Shown here in pieces: positions 36,070-45,265 of a DNA stretch of 64,000 bases (the stretch's first letter is position 1; each line of letters starts with the position of its first letter). Made by a program: the position numbers and the translations under genes. The stretch is from Flavobacterium sp. LC2016-23 (GTDB lineage Bacteria > Bacteroidota > Bacteroidia > Flavobacteriales > Flavobacteriaceae): assembly GCF_009674775.1 (NCBI RefSeq), contig NZ_WKKE01000011.1, positions 1 to 64,000 on the forward strand, written 5' to 3'. The notes beneath the pieces were generated by a model, which ran no database searches, had not been told where the DNA came from, and saw only the letters and a list, made by a program, of their open reading frames with translations.

Positions 36070-37332
36070 ATGGTAAAAGATTTATTCGAAAGAATTCAAA
36101 ACAATAAAGGGCCATTAGGAAAATGGGCTTCACAAGCTGAAGGGTATTTTGTATTCCCTAAATTAGAAGGAGAACTTGGTCCTAGAATGCAATTTGGTGG
36201 AAAGAATATTTTAAATTGGAGTTTGAATGACTATTTAGGTCTGGCTAATCATCCAGAAGTACGTCAGGCAGATATAGATGCTGCTGTTGAGTTTGGAGCA
36301 GCGTACCCAATGGGTGCCCGTATGATGTCAGGTCATACTAAATATCACGAGCAACTGGAAAATGAACTGGCTGCTTTCGTAATGAAAGAATCCGCTTATT
36401 TACTGAATTTCGGTTACCAGGGAATGGTATCTACTATTGATGCTTTGGTAACCAAAAATGATATCATTGTTTATGATGTAGATTCTCATGCCTGTATTAT
36501 TGATGGTGTACGTTTACATATGGGAAAACGTTTTACTTACAAGCACAATGATCTGGAGAGTATGGAGAAAAACCTACAGCGTGCGACTAAAATGGCTACT
36601 GAAACTGGTGGTGGAATCTTATTTATTACTGAAGGTGTTTTTGGAATGCGAGGACAACAGGGTAAATTAAAAGAAATCGTTGCTTTAAAAGAAAAATATA
36701 ATTTCCGTTTGCTGGTAGATGATGCACATGGTTTTGGTACACTTGGTAAAACAGGAGCCGGAGCAGGTGAGGAGCAGGGAGTTCAGGACGGAATTGATGT
36801 TTATTTCTCCACTTTTGCAAAATCAATGGCTAACATCGGAGCTTTTATAGCGGCAGATAAAGATATTATTGATTATTTGAAATACAATTTACGTTCTCAG
36901 ATGTTTGCGAAAGCATTGCCAATGATTCAGACCATTGGTTCTTTGAAACGTTTGGAATTGTTGCGTAATCACCCGGAACTAAAAGATAAACTTTGGGAAA
37001 ATGTAAATGCATTGCAAAGTGGTTTACGTTCAAGAAACTTCAATATTGGCGATACCAATACTTGTGTAACTCCGGTATACTTAGAAGGAAGTGTTCCTGA
37101 AGCAATGGTGATGGTGAATGATTTAAGAGAAAACTACGGTATTTTCTTATCGATCGTAATCTATCCTGTAATTCCAAAAGGAATCATTTTGTTGAGAATG
37201 ATCCCGACCACTTCACACACTTTGTCTGATATCGATGAGACGTTAGTAGCTTTTGAAGCGATTCGTGAGAAATTAGAAAACGGAACCTATAAAGAAATTG
37301 CAAGCAGAACTAAAGTTGATTTAGACGCTTAA
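36070..37332 (+). CDS. Alpha-oxoamine synthase (serine palmitoyltransferase-like)
   Basis: 420 residues, PLP fold type I. K251 in STFAKS is the Schiff-base lysine, H220 in VDDAHGFG and H140 in DSHACI fit the PLP-stacking positions, and NDYLGLANHP and GARMMSGHT match the family. These enzymes condense an amino acid with an acyl-CoA. In Bacteroidota they make the base of sphingolipids (serine) or of sulfonolipids/capnine (cysteate). I cannot tell from sequence which amino acid is used. Strong promoter and terminator; single-gene unit. Confidence 0.85.
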   Translation: MVKDLFERIQNNKGPLGKWASQAEGYFVFPKLEGELGPRMQFGGKNILNWSLNDYLGLANHPEVRQADIDAAVEFGAAYPMGARMMSGHTKYHEQLENELAAFVMKESAYLLNFGYQGMVSTIDALVTKNDIIVYDVDSHACIIDGVRLHMGKRFTYKHNDLESMEKNLQRATKMATETGGGILFITEGVFGMRGQQGKLKEIVALKEKYNFRLLVDDAHGFGTLGKTGAGAGEEQGVQDGIDVYFSTFAKSMANIGAFIAADKDIIDYLKYNLRSQMFAKALPMIQTIGSLKRLELLRNHPELKDKLWENVNALQSGLRSRNFNIGDTNTCVTPVYLEGSVPEAMVMVNDLRENYGIFLSIVIYPVIPKGIILLRMIPTTSHTLSDIDETLVAFEAIREKLENGTYKEIASRTKVDLDA

Positions 37333-37371
37333 TTTCAAAAGAATAAATTTCCTTAGTGGGAATTATGTAAA

Positions 37372-37405
37372 AAAATCCATTCTGATAGAGAATGGATTTT
37401 TTTTT
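37372..37405 (+). terminator. Terminator after the alpha-oxoamine synthase gene
   Basis: AAAATCCATTCT (37372-37383) and AGAATGGATTTT (37389-37400), perfect stem, 5-base loop, T-run. Confidence 0.92.
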
Positions 37406-37448
37406 ATTTTCAAGTAAATTTATCTTAAAATTACTAAAACCAAATATT

Positions 37449-37925
37449 ATGAAAAAACTACTCGTATTGACGATAATTACTTTAGCTTGTTTTACTGCCT
37501 GTAAAAAAGCACCTGAACCAGTAGAAATAGCGCCTGCCCCGCCGAAAGAAGCAGAAATTGCGGAACCTTCTGGGGATCAGTGTTATGTTTCGACTGCAAA
37601 TAACAGTACTATTGAATTAAGTTTTAATGTGAACTCACATCAGGAAGTTAATGGAAAACTGAATTATGCTTTATATGGCAAGGATAAAAATGAAGGAACT
37701 ATTATAGGGAATATGAAAGGAGATACGCTCATCGCAGATTATACCTTTATGTCAGAAGGAGTTTCGTCTGTGAGAGAAGTTGCTTTTCTTCAAAGAGAAA
37801 ATACTTTTATTGAAGGTTTCGGAGATATCGTGAACACTAATAATAAAGTAACTTTTAAGGATAAAACGAAATTAAAGTTTGATCCGAAAGTGGTACTCTC
37901 AAAAGTGGATTGTAAAGTAGAGTAA
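37449..37925 (+). CDS. Lipoprotein, unknown function
   Basis: 158 residues from ATG 37449; the frame also opens upstream (37392) but inside the preceding terminator. Lipobox FTAC gives acylated Cys18. A Pro/Glu/Ala-rich spacer (KKAPEPVEIAPAPPKEAEI) links the anchor to a small beta domain with SFNVNSHQEVNGKLNYALYG and two further cysteines (one near the start, one in the last residues) that could pair. I do not recognise the family. Confidence 0.8.
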   Translation: MKKLLVLTIITLACFTACKKAPEPVEIAPAPPKEAEIAEPSGDQCYVSTANNSTIELSFNVNSHQEVNGKLNYALYGKDKNEGTIIGNMKGDTLIADYTFMSEGVSSVREVAFLQRENTFIEGFGDIVNTNNKVTFKDKTKLKFDPKVVLSKVDCKVE

Positions 37926-37940
37926 TCCTTAGAATATAAA

Positions 37941-37980
37941 AAAAAGCTCCATTCGTATAAACGAATGGAGCTTTTTTTTT
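37941..37980 (+). terminator. Terminator after the lipoprotein gene
   Basis: AAAAAGCTCCATTCGT (37941-37956) and ACGAATGGAGC (37961-37971) with T-run; a perfect stem. Confidence 0.93.
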
Positions 37981-37981
37981 G

Positions 37982-38094
37982 CAGTCTCAGTCTCAGTCTC
38001 AGTCTCAGTCTCAGTCTCAGTCTCAGTCTCAGTCTCAGTCTCAGTCTCAGTCTCAGTCTCAGTTTACGTTACTGTTAACTGAGACTGAGACTGA
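37982..38094. repeat. 13-copy CAGTCT hexamer array with terminal hairpin
   Basis: CAGTCT is repeated 13 times without error at 37982-38059. The array runs into CAGTTTACGTTACTG, and then AACTGAGACTGAGACTG (38077-38093) is the exact reverse complement of the last array units. The flanks (GTCTCAGTTT, CTGAATAC) match the inverted repeat at 26005, so this is probably the same repeat family with an expanded arm. The array is read as (Gln-Ser)n in one frame, but that is not a gene. Confidence 0.95.
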
Positions 38095-38102
38095 ATACTT
38101 TT

Positions 38103-39221
38103 TTACAGGTTTTTTAAATATGTTTTTCTCCTGCAGTGAATTTTGGGATCAAAATTTTTCCACAGTAAATGAATGGCGGTGTTATCGGCCAACTCCGGTG
38201 TTCTGATACAATTCTGAATTCCCTTTTCTGAAAAAGTTTTAAAATATTCATCAAAAATAATGGCAGTAACACCTTTATTTTGGTAATCCGGATGAACTCC
38301 GATTAAGTAAAATACAACATCTTTACTCTTTTTTCTTGCGCGTAAAAGATGGATAAATCCAAATGGAAATAATTTTCCTTTTGCTTTCTGCAAAGCTTCG
38401 GAAAAGCTAGGCATTACAATACTAAAGGCTATCAGATTGTCATCTTTATCTACCACAAACTTAATGTATTCGGGATTGATGAAACTGATGTATTTCTTTT
38501 TGAAATATTCTTTCTGAACGTCTGAAATAGCGACAAACGAAGCGAGTTTTGCATACGATTCATTAAACAAATCAAACATTTTGTCCACATGGGGCATAAT
38601 GTCTTTGGTTTTGGTGAATGTTAGCGATCGTAAACCGTATCTTTTTTTGATTAATTCCTGCGCTTTGAGGAAAAATTCAGGTTTTACATTCGAGAACGGA
38701 AATATACTTTCGATATATTCTTTTTCAGCCTGAAAGCCCAATTGCTCAAAATGAGTGACATAATACGGGTTATTGTACCACGTAATCATGGTTCCCATCT
38801 GATCATATCCTTCGGTAAGAACGCCCACTTTATCAAGGTTCGAAAAACCCATTGGTCCTTCTACATGTTCCAGATTGTTTTGTCTTCCTAATTCGTATAC
38901 TTTCTCCAGCAAAGCTTTTGTCACTTCAATATCATCAATCACATCGAACCATCCGAAACGGACTTTCCTTTTATGCTGGTTGTTAACTTCAGACCAATTG
39001 ATGATTGCCGTTATTCTGCCGACAATTTCATTGTTTTTGTAGGCCAGATAAAAATACGCTTCCGCATTATCAAAAGCAGGATTTTTGGTTTTATCAAATG
39101 ACTCTAATTCATCAGCAATTATGGGGGGAACCCAATATGGATTGTTTTTGTATAATGAAAACGGAAATTTGATATATGCTGTTAATTCTTTTTTTGTTTT
39201 GGCTTCTTTAATTGTAATCAT
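38103..39221 (-). CDS. GNAT-like acyltransferase (YghO-type)
   Basis: 372 residues, one GNAT-type domain N-terminal (AYFYLAYKNNEIVGRITAI) and a second C-terminal one (VVFYLIGVHPDYQNKGVTAI) with the acetyl-CoA loop Q-N-K-G-V. Between them are GFSNLDKVGVL and NNPYYVTHFEQLGF, typical of this 370-residue family. It is sometimes mis-named GTP cyclohydrolase in databases. Substrate unknown. Cytoplasmic. Confidence 0.8.
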   Translation of the reverse strand: MITIKEAKTKKELTAYIKFPFSLYKNNPYWVPPIIADELESFDKTKNPAFDNAEAYFYLAYKNNEIVGRITAIINWSEVNNQHKRKVRFGWFDVIDDIEVTKALLEKVYELGRQNNLEHVEGPMGFSNLDKVGVLTEGYDQMGTMITWYNNPYYVTHFEQLGFQAEKEYIESIFPFSNVKPEFFLKAQELIKKRYGLRSLTFTKTKDIMPHVDKMFDLFNESYAKLASFVAISDVQKEYFKKKYISFINPEYIKFVVDKDDNLIAFSIVMPSFSEALQKAKGKLFPFGFIHLLRARKKSKDVVFYLIGVHPDYQNKGVTAIIFDEYFKTFSEKGIQNCIRTPELADNTAIHLLWKNFDPKIHCRRKTYLKNL

Positions 39222-39268
39222 TAAATCGTCTTATAAAATATCTCCCGTAGAGATTTGGTTATTTATTT

Positions 39269-40261
39269 CTATTCGTACTTAGATTTACGTTTTCTTTCCT
39301 GTTCCTGAAAATCGGTTTCCTTTTTGTTTTTGGTACCTTTTGGATCTTTAGGGTCTTTTTTCTTGTCTTTTCTGGATTGTTTCTTGAACTCCATTTGGGC
39401 TTCCTTGTACTTGGTGTCATAACGCCATGACACACCAACTCCTCCATATAATATCGATGGCGTGCCTTTAAAGTTAGTACTTACGGAAGCATCAACCTGT
39501 AAATTGGGATTAATGAGGTAAGCAGCTCCGCCACGAACAATGGCATCACTGTAAAAATCACTTTTATACCCCTGGTTTTCAACAAAACCGGACCATTTAT
39601 CATTGAAACCGTGCGTTAAAGTTAAAACATAACCATAACTGGGATAGTCTGTGGAAATATAATCGGCAATAATATTAGTCACAAAAACCCATTTTCCGCC
39701 TCCAAATTGATTTTGAGTGATCAAGGCTATTTTAGGCGAAATGCTGGACTCCGGAGAAAAAGAGTAAGGGTTGTTTTTACCGACAAAATTAGCTCCTGCA
39801 AAAACAGAAACTGCCGGTATTAACTGATGCCAGTCAAACCTGTGATTGGCTTTGTAACTGTAAATGTTTTTTGTCTTTTCGTAGTTTTTAAAAGGGTCAT
39901 AAATTAAATACTTAGCTCCTAAAACGGTTTGCCTGAAATTATTTTTTTTGTAGTTGTTGTATGGCGTATCAAAACTTTCCATCTGATATTGTAAATCGAG
40001 AATGAATTCCAGTTTTTCAAGAAAGGCACCATATCTGAATGTTAAATCTGTACCAAATCCATTTGCATCATAATTTAATAAATCATGCTTTTCTTTTATG
40101 CCGTAAATCCCAATTTCTGCCTGGATAACAGATTTTCCGACCGCAAAAGCCGACATTGTTTCACCAGGACGGTTGGAGTTGATGACATCGGTATATTGTG
40201 CGAAAAAGAATTGTGGTGTAAAAAAAAGAGCGGAAATAAATAAGTTTTTAGCTTTTAACAT
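39269..40261 (-). CDS. Outer-membrane beta-barrel transporter-like protein (PF13557 type)
   Basis: 330 residues. Signal peptide (cut at FFAQ). NSNRPGETMSAFAVGKSVIQAEIG at the mature start and alternating aromatic strands through to SWRYD suggest an outer-membrane barrel of the transporter/MetA-pathway-like class. The C-terminal 40 residues are a Lys/Asp-rich tail (KDKKKDPKDPKGTKNKK), unusual after a barrel and perhaps periplasmic. Downstream neighbour of the acyltransferase on the same strand, 47 bases apart. Confidence 0.78.
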   Translation of the reverse strand: MLKAKNLFISALFFTPQFFFAQYTDVINSNRPGETMSAFAVGKSVIQAEIGIYGIKEKHDLLNYDANGFGTDLTFRYGAFLEKLEFILDLQYQMESFDTPYNNYKKNNFRQTVLGAKYLIYDPFKNYEKTKNIYSYKANHRFDWHQLIPAVSVFAGANFVGKNNPYSFSPESSISPKIALITQNQFGGGKWVFVTNIIADYISTDYPSYGYVLTLTHGFNDKWSGFVENQGYKSDFYSDAIVRGGAAYLINPNLQVDASVSTNFKGTPSILYGGVGVSWRYDTKYKEAQMEFKKQSRKDKKKDPKDPKGTKNKKETDFQEQERKRKSKYE

Positions 40262-40386
40262 AAACGTAATTTTTGATTAAAAAGTAATAACGCATTTCAA
40301 ATGTACTATATTTTATTATTTATTTAAGATTGATATTTTAATTTTAAACAACGGATTTATTAATTTTGAAAAAAAATTATACAATT

Positions 40387-40671
40387 ATGCAAGAAGCATC
40401 TTTTTCAGGTTTAATAAAAGCTATTTGTTACATCGTGGCTTTTTATTATATTTTTAAATTTTTAGCTAGAATCTTTTTGCCGGTATTGGTAAAAAAAGCT
40501 GTAGAAAAAGCAGGAGAGAATTTTCAGAGACAACAACAATATAGCCAGGATACTTCATGGCAAAAAACGCAACGCAATAATGATGAGATCATTATCAATA
40601 CGGCGAATGCAAAAAATCCCCGTGAAACCAAAAAAGTGGGAGATTATGTTGATTACGAAGAAATAGATTAA
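40387..40671 (+). CDS. DUF4834 small membrane protein
   Basis: 94 residues from ATG 40387 (a TTG at 40366 opens the frame but is less likely). One membrane helix (about 8-30), then a helical, charged tail ending GDYVDYEEID, a signature of DUF4834 as I remember it. Function unknown. Followed 51 bases later by the YfhO gene and likely cotranscribed. Confidence 0.85.
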   Translation: MQEASFSGLIKAICYIVAFYYIFKFLARIFLPVLVKKAVEKAGENFQRQQQYSQDTSWQKTQRNNDEIIINTANAKNPRETKKVGDYVDYEEID

Positions 40672-40722
40672 GTTTGTGTCCTAAATAAAATAGGATTCAT
40701 CATTTAACCAAACCTGCCTAAA

Positions 40723-43152
40723 TTGAAAATAGTAAATAAGTTCTATCCGCACGCCCTTGTTGTATTGGGTTTTATTCTCGTTTCTTTAATTTATTTTTAC
40801 CCGGTTTTACAAGGGAAACAAATTTTCCAGTCCGATATTGCGCAATATACGGGAATGGCTAAAGAGCAAAATGATTTTAGAGCCACAGAACACGCTGAGC
40901 CGTACTGGACGAACTCTGCTTTTGGCGGAATGCCGACTTATCAGCTTGGAGCCAATTATCCAAACGATTATGTTGGCAAATTAGACGATGCATTGCGTTT
41001 CTTACCACGTCCTGCAGATTATTTATTTTTATACTTCTTAGGTTTTTACGGATTGTTGTTAGTTTTAAAAACAGATCCTCTAAAAGCTTTTATCGGAGCA
41101 ATTGCTTTCGGTTTTTCTACTTATTTAATTATTATTTTAGGCGTTGGCCATAATGCTAAAGCACATGCTATTGCGTATATGCCTTTGGTGATTGCGGGAT
41201 TTATACTGGTTTTTCAGAAAAAATACATTTGGGGAGGTTTGCTCACCATGTTTGCGGTGGCACTGGAAATTAATGCGAACCACTTTCAAATGACCTATTA
41301 TTTGTTGATCTTCCTGTTGATTCTTTCCGGCTATTTTGCTTTTAACTTCCTTAAAGAAAAAGAGTACAAGCCACTTTTAATTTCGTTTGGTGTTCTGGCA
41401 GCAGCGGGAATTTTTGCTATTGGAGCTAATGCTACTAATTTACTGGCAACAAGCGAATATGCTAAATTCAGCACACGAAGTAATAGTGAACTGACCTTTA
41501 ATCCTGACGGAACTAAAAAAGTCAATGAGAATGCGCTAAGCCATGAATACATCACGGAGTACAGCTACGGAATTGCAGAAAGCCTCAATTTGATTGCACC
41601 ACGGCTTTTTGGTGGTTCTAACCACGAAAATGTAGGAACCGATAGTCGTATGTATTCTTTTATGACGGAGCAGGGAGTTCCATCTGAACAGGCGCAAGAT
41701 TTCGTATCCGGAATGCCTACATATTGGGGTGATCAGCCTATTGTTGCAGCTCCAGCCTATATTGGAGTAGTGGTTTTCTTTTTAGGCGTTTTAGCGTTAT
41801 TTATTGATGACAGAAAAATAAAATATGTTTTCCTTTCAGGGGCATTGGTGGCATTAGTGCTGTCATGGGGAAAAAATTTCTCCTTATTAACTGACTTTTT
41901 TATCGATTACGTTCCGATGTACGATAAGTTCAGGGCAGTCTCTTCAATTCAGGTTATTCTTGAATTGTGCTTTCCGGTACTTGCGGTTATGGGATTACAA
42001 TCGTTTTTTAAAGCCAAAGACGAACCTAAACTACAGCAGAAAGCGCTGGTTCAGACCGGAGCTTTCGGACTTGGAGTTTTACTGATTTTAGTTTTTGCAA
42101 AAAGTATGTTTCATTTTACAGGAAGCAGCGATGGTTATTTCCTGGAAAGTTACGGACCAGGTTTTGTTGATGCGCTAAAAGAGGACCGAATGAGTTTGTA
42201 TTCTGCTGATTTATTACGTTCAGGTTTCTTTATCGTGGTTACTTTCGGAATTTTATGGTTGTTTATTAAAAATAAATTTTCACAAAATACGACTTTAATC
42301 ATCGTAGGTCTTTTGATGATTTTTGATTTGTTTTTTGTCGATAAAAAATATGTTTCCGCTAAAGATTTCGTGAGTCCGGTACAAATTGCTGCGCCTTTTC
42401 AGGAAACACCTTCTGATGCTCAGATTTTAAAAGATACCACACATTACAGGGTTTTTGAAGTCAATGGAAATATGTCCAGCGCCCGTGCTTCTTACTTTCA
42501 TCATTCCTTAGGTGGTTATCATGCGGCAAAACCAAGAAGAATACAGCAATTGTTTGATTACCAAATCGCCAAAAACAATATGGAAGTTCTGGATATGCTG
42601 AATGTGAAATATATTATCCAGATGGATAAAGAAGGCAAAGAATTTCCGACCGTTAATCCTAATACGAATGGGAATGCATGGTTTGTAAGCAACGTAAGAC
42701 TTGTAAACAAACCGGACGATGTCATGAAAGCTTTAGATCACCTTGATACTAAGAAAGTTGCCGTTTTTAATGTTCGTGAGCATGAAGGTAAATTTAGAAG
42801 TGCCCGTTTAAAGAAACAATGGGATACCACCGGAACAATTAAAGTGGTAGAATACAAACCTAATTATATCAAATATCAGTCGGATAACGGAAAAGACGGT
42901 TTGGCTGTTTTCTCTGAAATGTACTATAAAAACGGCTGGAATGCTTATATTGATGGTAAATTAACCGATCATTTCCCTGTAGATTATGTGCTACGAGCAA
43001 TGGAAATTCCCGGAGGAAAACACACTATTGAGTTTAAATTCGAACCACAGGTGGTAAAAACAGGAAGTACAATCACACTGATAAGTACGATAGGAATGTT
43101 GTTGTTACTGATTGGCGGGGTTTATTTTGAAATGAAAAAGAAGAAAGAATAG
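40723..43152 (+). CDS. YfhO family multi-span membrane protein
   Basis: 809 residues. TTG start (no ATG nearby), matching the family beginning KIVNKFYPHALVVLGF. About 13 membrane helices, a conserved loop with QSDIAQYTGMAKEQ and WTNSAFGGMPTY, and a long C-terminal extracytoplasmic part with YYKNGWNAYIDGK. The family is GT-C-like (YfhO, PF09586), linked in Gram-positives to glycosylation of lipoteichoic acid. The role in Bacteroidota is unproved. Confidence 0.9.
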   Translation: MKIVNKFYPHALVVLGFILVSLIYFYPVLQGKQIFQSDIAQYTGMAKEQNDFRATEHAEPYWTNSAFGGMPTYQLGANYPNDYVGKLDDALRFLPRPADYLFLYFLGFYGLLLVLKTDPLKAFIGAIAFGFSTYLIIILGVGHNAKAHAIAYMPLVIAGFILVFQKKYIWGGLLTMFAVALEINANHFQMTYYLLIFLLILSGYFAFNFLKEKEYKPLLISFGVLAAAGIFAIGANATNLLATSEYAKFSTRSNSELTFNPDGTKKVNENALSHEYITEYSYGIAESLNLIAPRLFGGSNHENVGTDSRMYSFMTEQGVPSEQAQDFVSGMPTYWGDQPIVAAPAYIGVVVFFLGVLALFIDDRKIKYVFLSGALVALVLSWGKNFSLLTDFFIDYVPMYDKFRAVSSIQVILELCFPVLAVMGLQSFFKAKDEPKLQQKALVQTGAFGLGVLLILVFAKSMFHFTGSSDGYFLESYGPGFVDALKEDRMSLYSADLLRSGFFIVVTFGILWLFIKNKFSQNTTLIIVGLLMIFDLFFVDKKYVSAKDFVSPVQIAAPFQETPSDAQILKDTTHYRVFEVNGNMSSARASYFHHSLGGYHAAKPRRIQQLFDYQIAKNNMEVLDMLNVKYIIQMDKEGKEFPTVNPNTNGNAWFVSNVRLVNKPDDVMKALDHLDTKKVAVFNVREHEGKFRSARLKKQWDTTGTIKVVEYKPNYIKYQSDNGKDGLAVFSEMYYKNGWNAYIDGKLTDHFPVDYVLRAMEIPGGKHTIEFKFEPQVVKTGSTITLISTIGMLLLLIGGVYFEMKKKKE

Positions 43153-43182
43153 AAACTTTAATTTACTGACAAATTCATTTAG

Positions 43183-43190
43183 TATCTTTG
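43183..43190 (+). promoter_or_regulatory. -7 promoter box of the small-protein/nucleotidyltransferase pair
   Basis: TATCTTTG fits TAnnTTTG, 24 bases before the ATG at 43215. Confidence 0.6.
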
Positions 43191-43214
43191 CAGATGTATT
43201 TTAAAGACTGAACA

Positions 43215-43382
43215 ATGAAAAAAAACGTGTTAAGTTTTGGTACTCCAAAAGAGTTGGAAGCTAAAAGAACAGCTGAAATAAAATCTCTTTCTTATTTGGA
43301 AAGATTAGAGCGATTAATGGCAATTATTGAAGTTTCTTATACTTTAAAAATGGCTACAGTAATTCAATCTAAGAAACGATGA
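43215..43382 (+). CDS. 55-residue protein, possible antitoxin-like partner of the nucleotidyltransferase
   Basis: ATG at 43215, stop TGA 43380-43382. The stop overlaps the next ATG as ATGA, so translation is coupled. It is predicted fully helical: GTPKELEAKRTAEIKSLSYLERLERLMAIIEVSY, then a basic end. It carries its own promoter box. I do not know a family name, but the pairing of a small helical protein with a nucleotidyltransferase recalls MNT/HEPN and AbiE-type pairs. Confidence 0.7.
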   Translation: MKKNVLSFGTPKELEAKRTAEIKSLSYLERLERLMAIIEVSYTLKMATVIQSKKR

Positions 43383-43840
43383 ATGAGCAAATAGTTGCTA
43401 TATGGAATAGTTTTTTCGAAAATAAAGTTAAATATATAACTATTGGTGGGTTTGCAGTAAACATATATGGATACAATAGAAACACTGGAGATATTGATAT
43501 TTATTTAGAAGATACCTTTGAAAATCGCGTTAATTTAAGAAAGGCGTTAAAGTCAATTAATTTAGGAGATTTTGAAACTATAGAAACTATGCAATTCATT
43601 CCTGGCTGGACTGATTTCAGTTTAAATTATGGTCTTAGACTGGATGTTATGACTACAGTAAAAGGTCTGGAAGACAAATCTTTTTCTTCATTATTAGAAG
43701 ATGCTACAATTGTAATGATAGGCGAAACTCCCGTTTATTTTATTGATTATGATAATTTAATTATTGCTAAAAAAGCAGCCAATAGGCCTAAGGATATTTT
43801 AGACATTGAGGAATTAGGTAAGGTAAATAATAATAGATAA
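43379..43840 (+). CDS. Nucleotidyltransferase-fold protein (DUF6036/MNT-like)
   Basis: 153 residues. The motif IGGFAVNIYGYNRNTGDIDIYLED has the GG-x(n)-D-x-D of polymerase-beta-type nucleotidyltransferases, with a third acidic residue likely in LRLDVMTT. The later YFIDYDNLIIAKKAANRPKDILDIEEL resembles the helical end of DUF6036/AbiEii-like proteins. Some relatives are toxins that modify tRNA or proteins; others act on small substrates. The coupled upstream 55-residue protein favours a two-gene module, but no toxicity is shown. Confidence 0.8.
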   Translation: MNEQIVAIWNSFFENKVKYITIGGFAVNIYGYNRNTGDIDIYLEDTFENRVNLRKALKSINLGDFETIETMQFIPGWTDFSLNYGLRLDVMTTVKGLEDKSFSSLLEDATIVMIGETPVYFIDYDNLIIAKKAANRPKDILDIEELGKVNNNR

Positions 43841-43854
43841 AAAAAACATACAAT

Positions 43855-45171
43855 TTGCAAGAGCAGGCTTCTCAGAAATTAAATAAGTTGGAACAAAAAA
43901 AACTCTTAATCATTACCTACTATTTTCCACCTGCCGGAGGTCCTGGTGTGCAGCGTTGGTTAAAATTTGTAAAATATTTGCCTGAATTTAATGTTCAGCC
44001 TATAATATATGTTCCGGAAAACCCCACTTATCCTATAGTAGACGAGGGGTTGGTAAGTGAAGTTTCGGATCAGGTAATTGTCCTGAAAAATAAAATCTGG
44101 GAACCTTATCAACTGGCTTCTGTTTTTTCTAAAAATAAAACAAAGAAAATCAGTTCAGGAATTTTTCCTCAAAAGAAAAAACAGACCTTTTTAGACAAAA
44201 CCTTCCTTTGGGTTCGTGGCAATCTTTTTATTCCGGATGCGAGAGTTTTTTGGGTAAAGCCTTCGGTTGTTTATCTGGAAAAATATATCAAAGATAATAA
44301 TATAGATACCATTGTAACCTCGGGACCACCGCATAGTCTGCATTTAATTGGTTTGGAATTAAAACAAAAACTAAACGTAAAATGGCTGGCAGATTTTCGT
44401 GATCCGTGGACCACAATCGGATATCATAAAGCACTGCGCTTATCTTCTTACGCGGCTAAAAAACATAAAAAACTAGAATATAAAGTACTTAATTCGGCCG
44501 ATACCGTAATTGTTACGAGTAAAACGACCAAAACAGAGTTTGAGGCCATTACCAGCAAACCAATTACGGTGATTACCAATGGTTATGATATCGAAAATGT
44601 AGAAAAACAGACTTTAGATACCAAGTTCACGCTGGCGCATATCGGTTCTTTTTTATCCGATAGAAATCCTGAATTTTTATGGGAATCATTGGTAGAATTA
44701 CTGTATGAAATTCCGGATTTTAAATCTCACTTAGAAATTAAGTTAATCGGCGCCGTAAGTCAGGAAGTTCTCGATGCTATTGATCAGCATAAACTCAGGG
44801 ATTATTTGAATCTTTTGGGCTATGTTTCACATCGTGAGGCCATTGCGCATCAGAAGAAGTCACAGGTCTTATTGCTAATCGAAATCAATTCGGAAGATAC
44901 CAGGAGTATTATTCCCGGAAAATTGTTTGAATATATGGTATCAAATCGTCCAATAATTGCGATCGGCCCGCAAGGTTCTGATTTTGCAGCTATTGTAAAA
45001 GAAACAAATACGGGCGTATTTTTTGATTATTCTGAAAAAGAGAAGTTAAAAAGTGTAATTTTGGATTTTTATAATCAATTTCTGGAAGGAAAATTACAAG
45101 CGAATGGTGTTGGTTTACAGCAATATTCAAGAAAAAATCTGACTGGGCAATTAGTACAGTTGATTCGTTAA
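43855..45171 (+). CDS. Glycosyltransferase family 4-like protein
   Basis: 438 residues from the TTG at 43855; another TTG at 43888 gives a start closer to the family (EQKKLLIITYYFPPAGGPGVQRW). There is no ATG. The N-terminal nucleotide-binding half and the C-terminal donor half with IPGKLFEYMVSNRPIIAIG (acceptor of the sugar nucleotide) identify GT-B/GT4. The sugar and acceptor are unknown. Next to a flippase, it belongs to surface polysaccharide synthesis. Confidence 0.88.
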   Translation: MQEQASQKLNKLEQKKLLIITYYFPPAGGPGVQRWLKFVKYLPEFNVQPIIYVPENPTYPIVDEGLVSEVSDQVIVLKNKIWEPYQLASVFSKNKTKKISSGIFPQKKKQTFLDKTFLWVRGNLFIPDARVFWVKPSVVYLEKYIKDNNIDTIVTSGPPHSLHLIGLELKQKLNVKWLADFRDPWTTIGYHKALRLSSYAAKKHKKLEYKVLNSADTVIVTSKTTKTEFEAITSKPITVITNGYDIENVEKQTLDTKFTLAHIGSFLSDRNPEFLWESLVELLYEIPDFKSHLEIKLIGAVSQEVLDAIDQHKLRDYLNLLGYVSHREAIAHQKKSQVLLLIEINSEDTRSIIPGKLFEYMVSNRPIIAIGPQGSDFAAIVKETNTGVFFDYSEKEKLKSVILDFYNQFLEGKLQANGVGLQQYSRKNLTGQLVQLIR

Positions 45172-45265
45172 ATAACAATTTCAAAAGACCATAATAATTT
45201 CAAAAATCACAGGCGGTTAGAAAATCAAAACCTAAACGCTGCAATATAAATTCTGCAATCAAAAT

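Noticed and set aside
37982..38059. Possible CRISPR-like array
   Set aside because: The unit is 6 bp with no spacers and no cas genes are near.
37979..38206. ORF with a (Gln-Ser)n start on the plus strand
   Set aside because: It is only the CAGTCT array read in one frame, and its second half is antisense to the acyltransferase gene.
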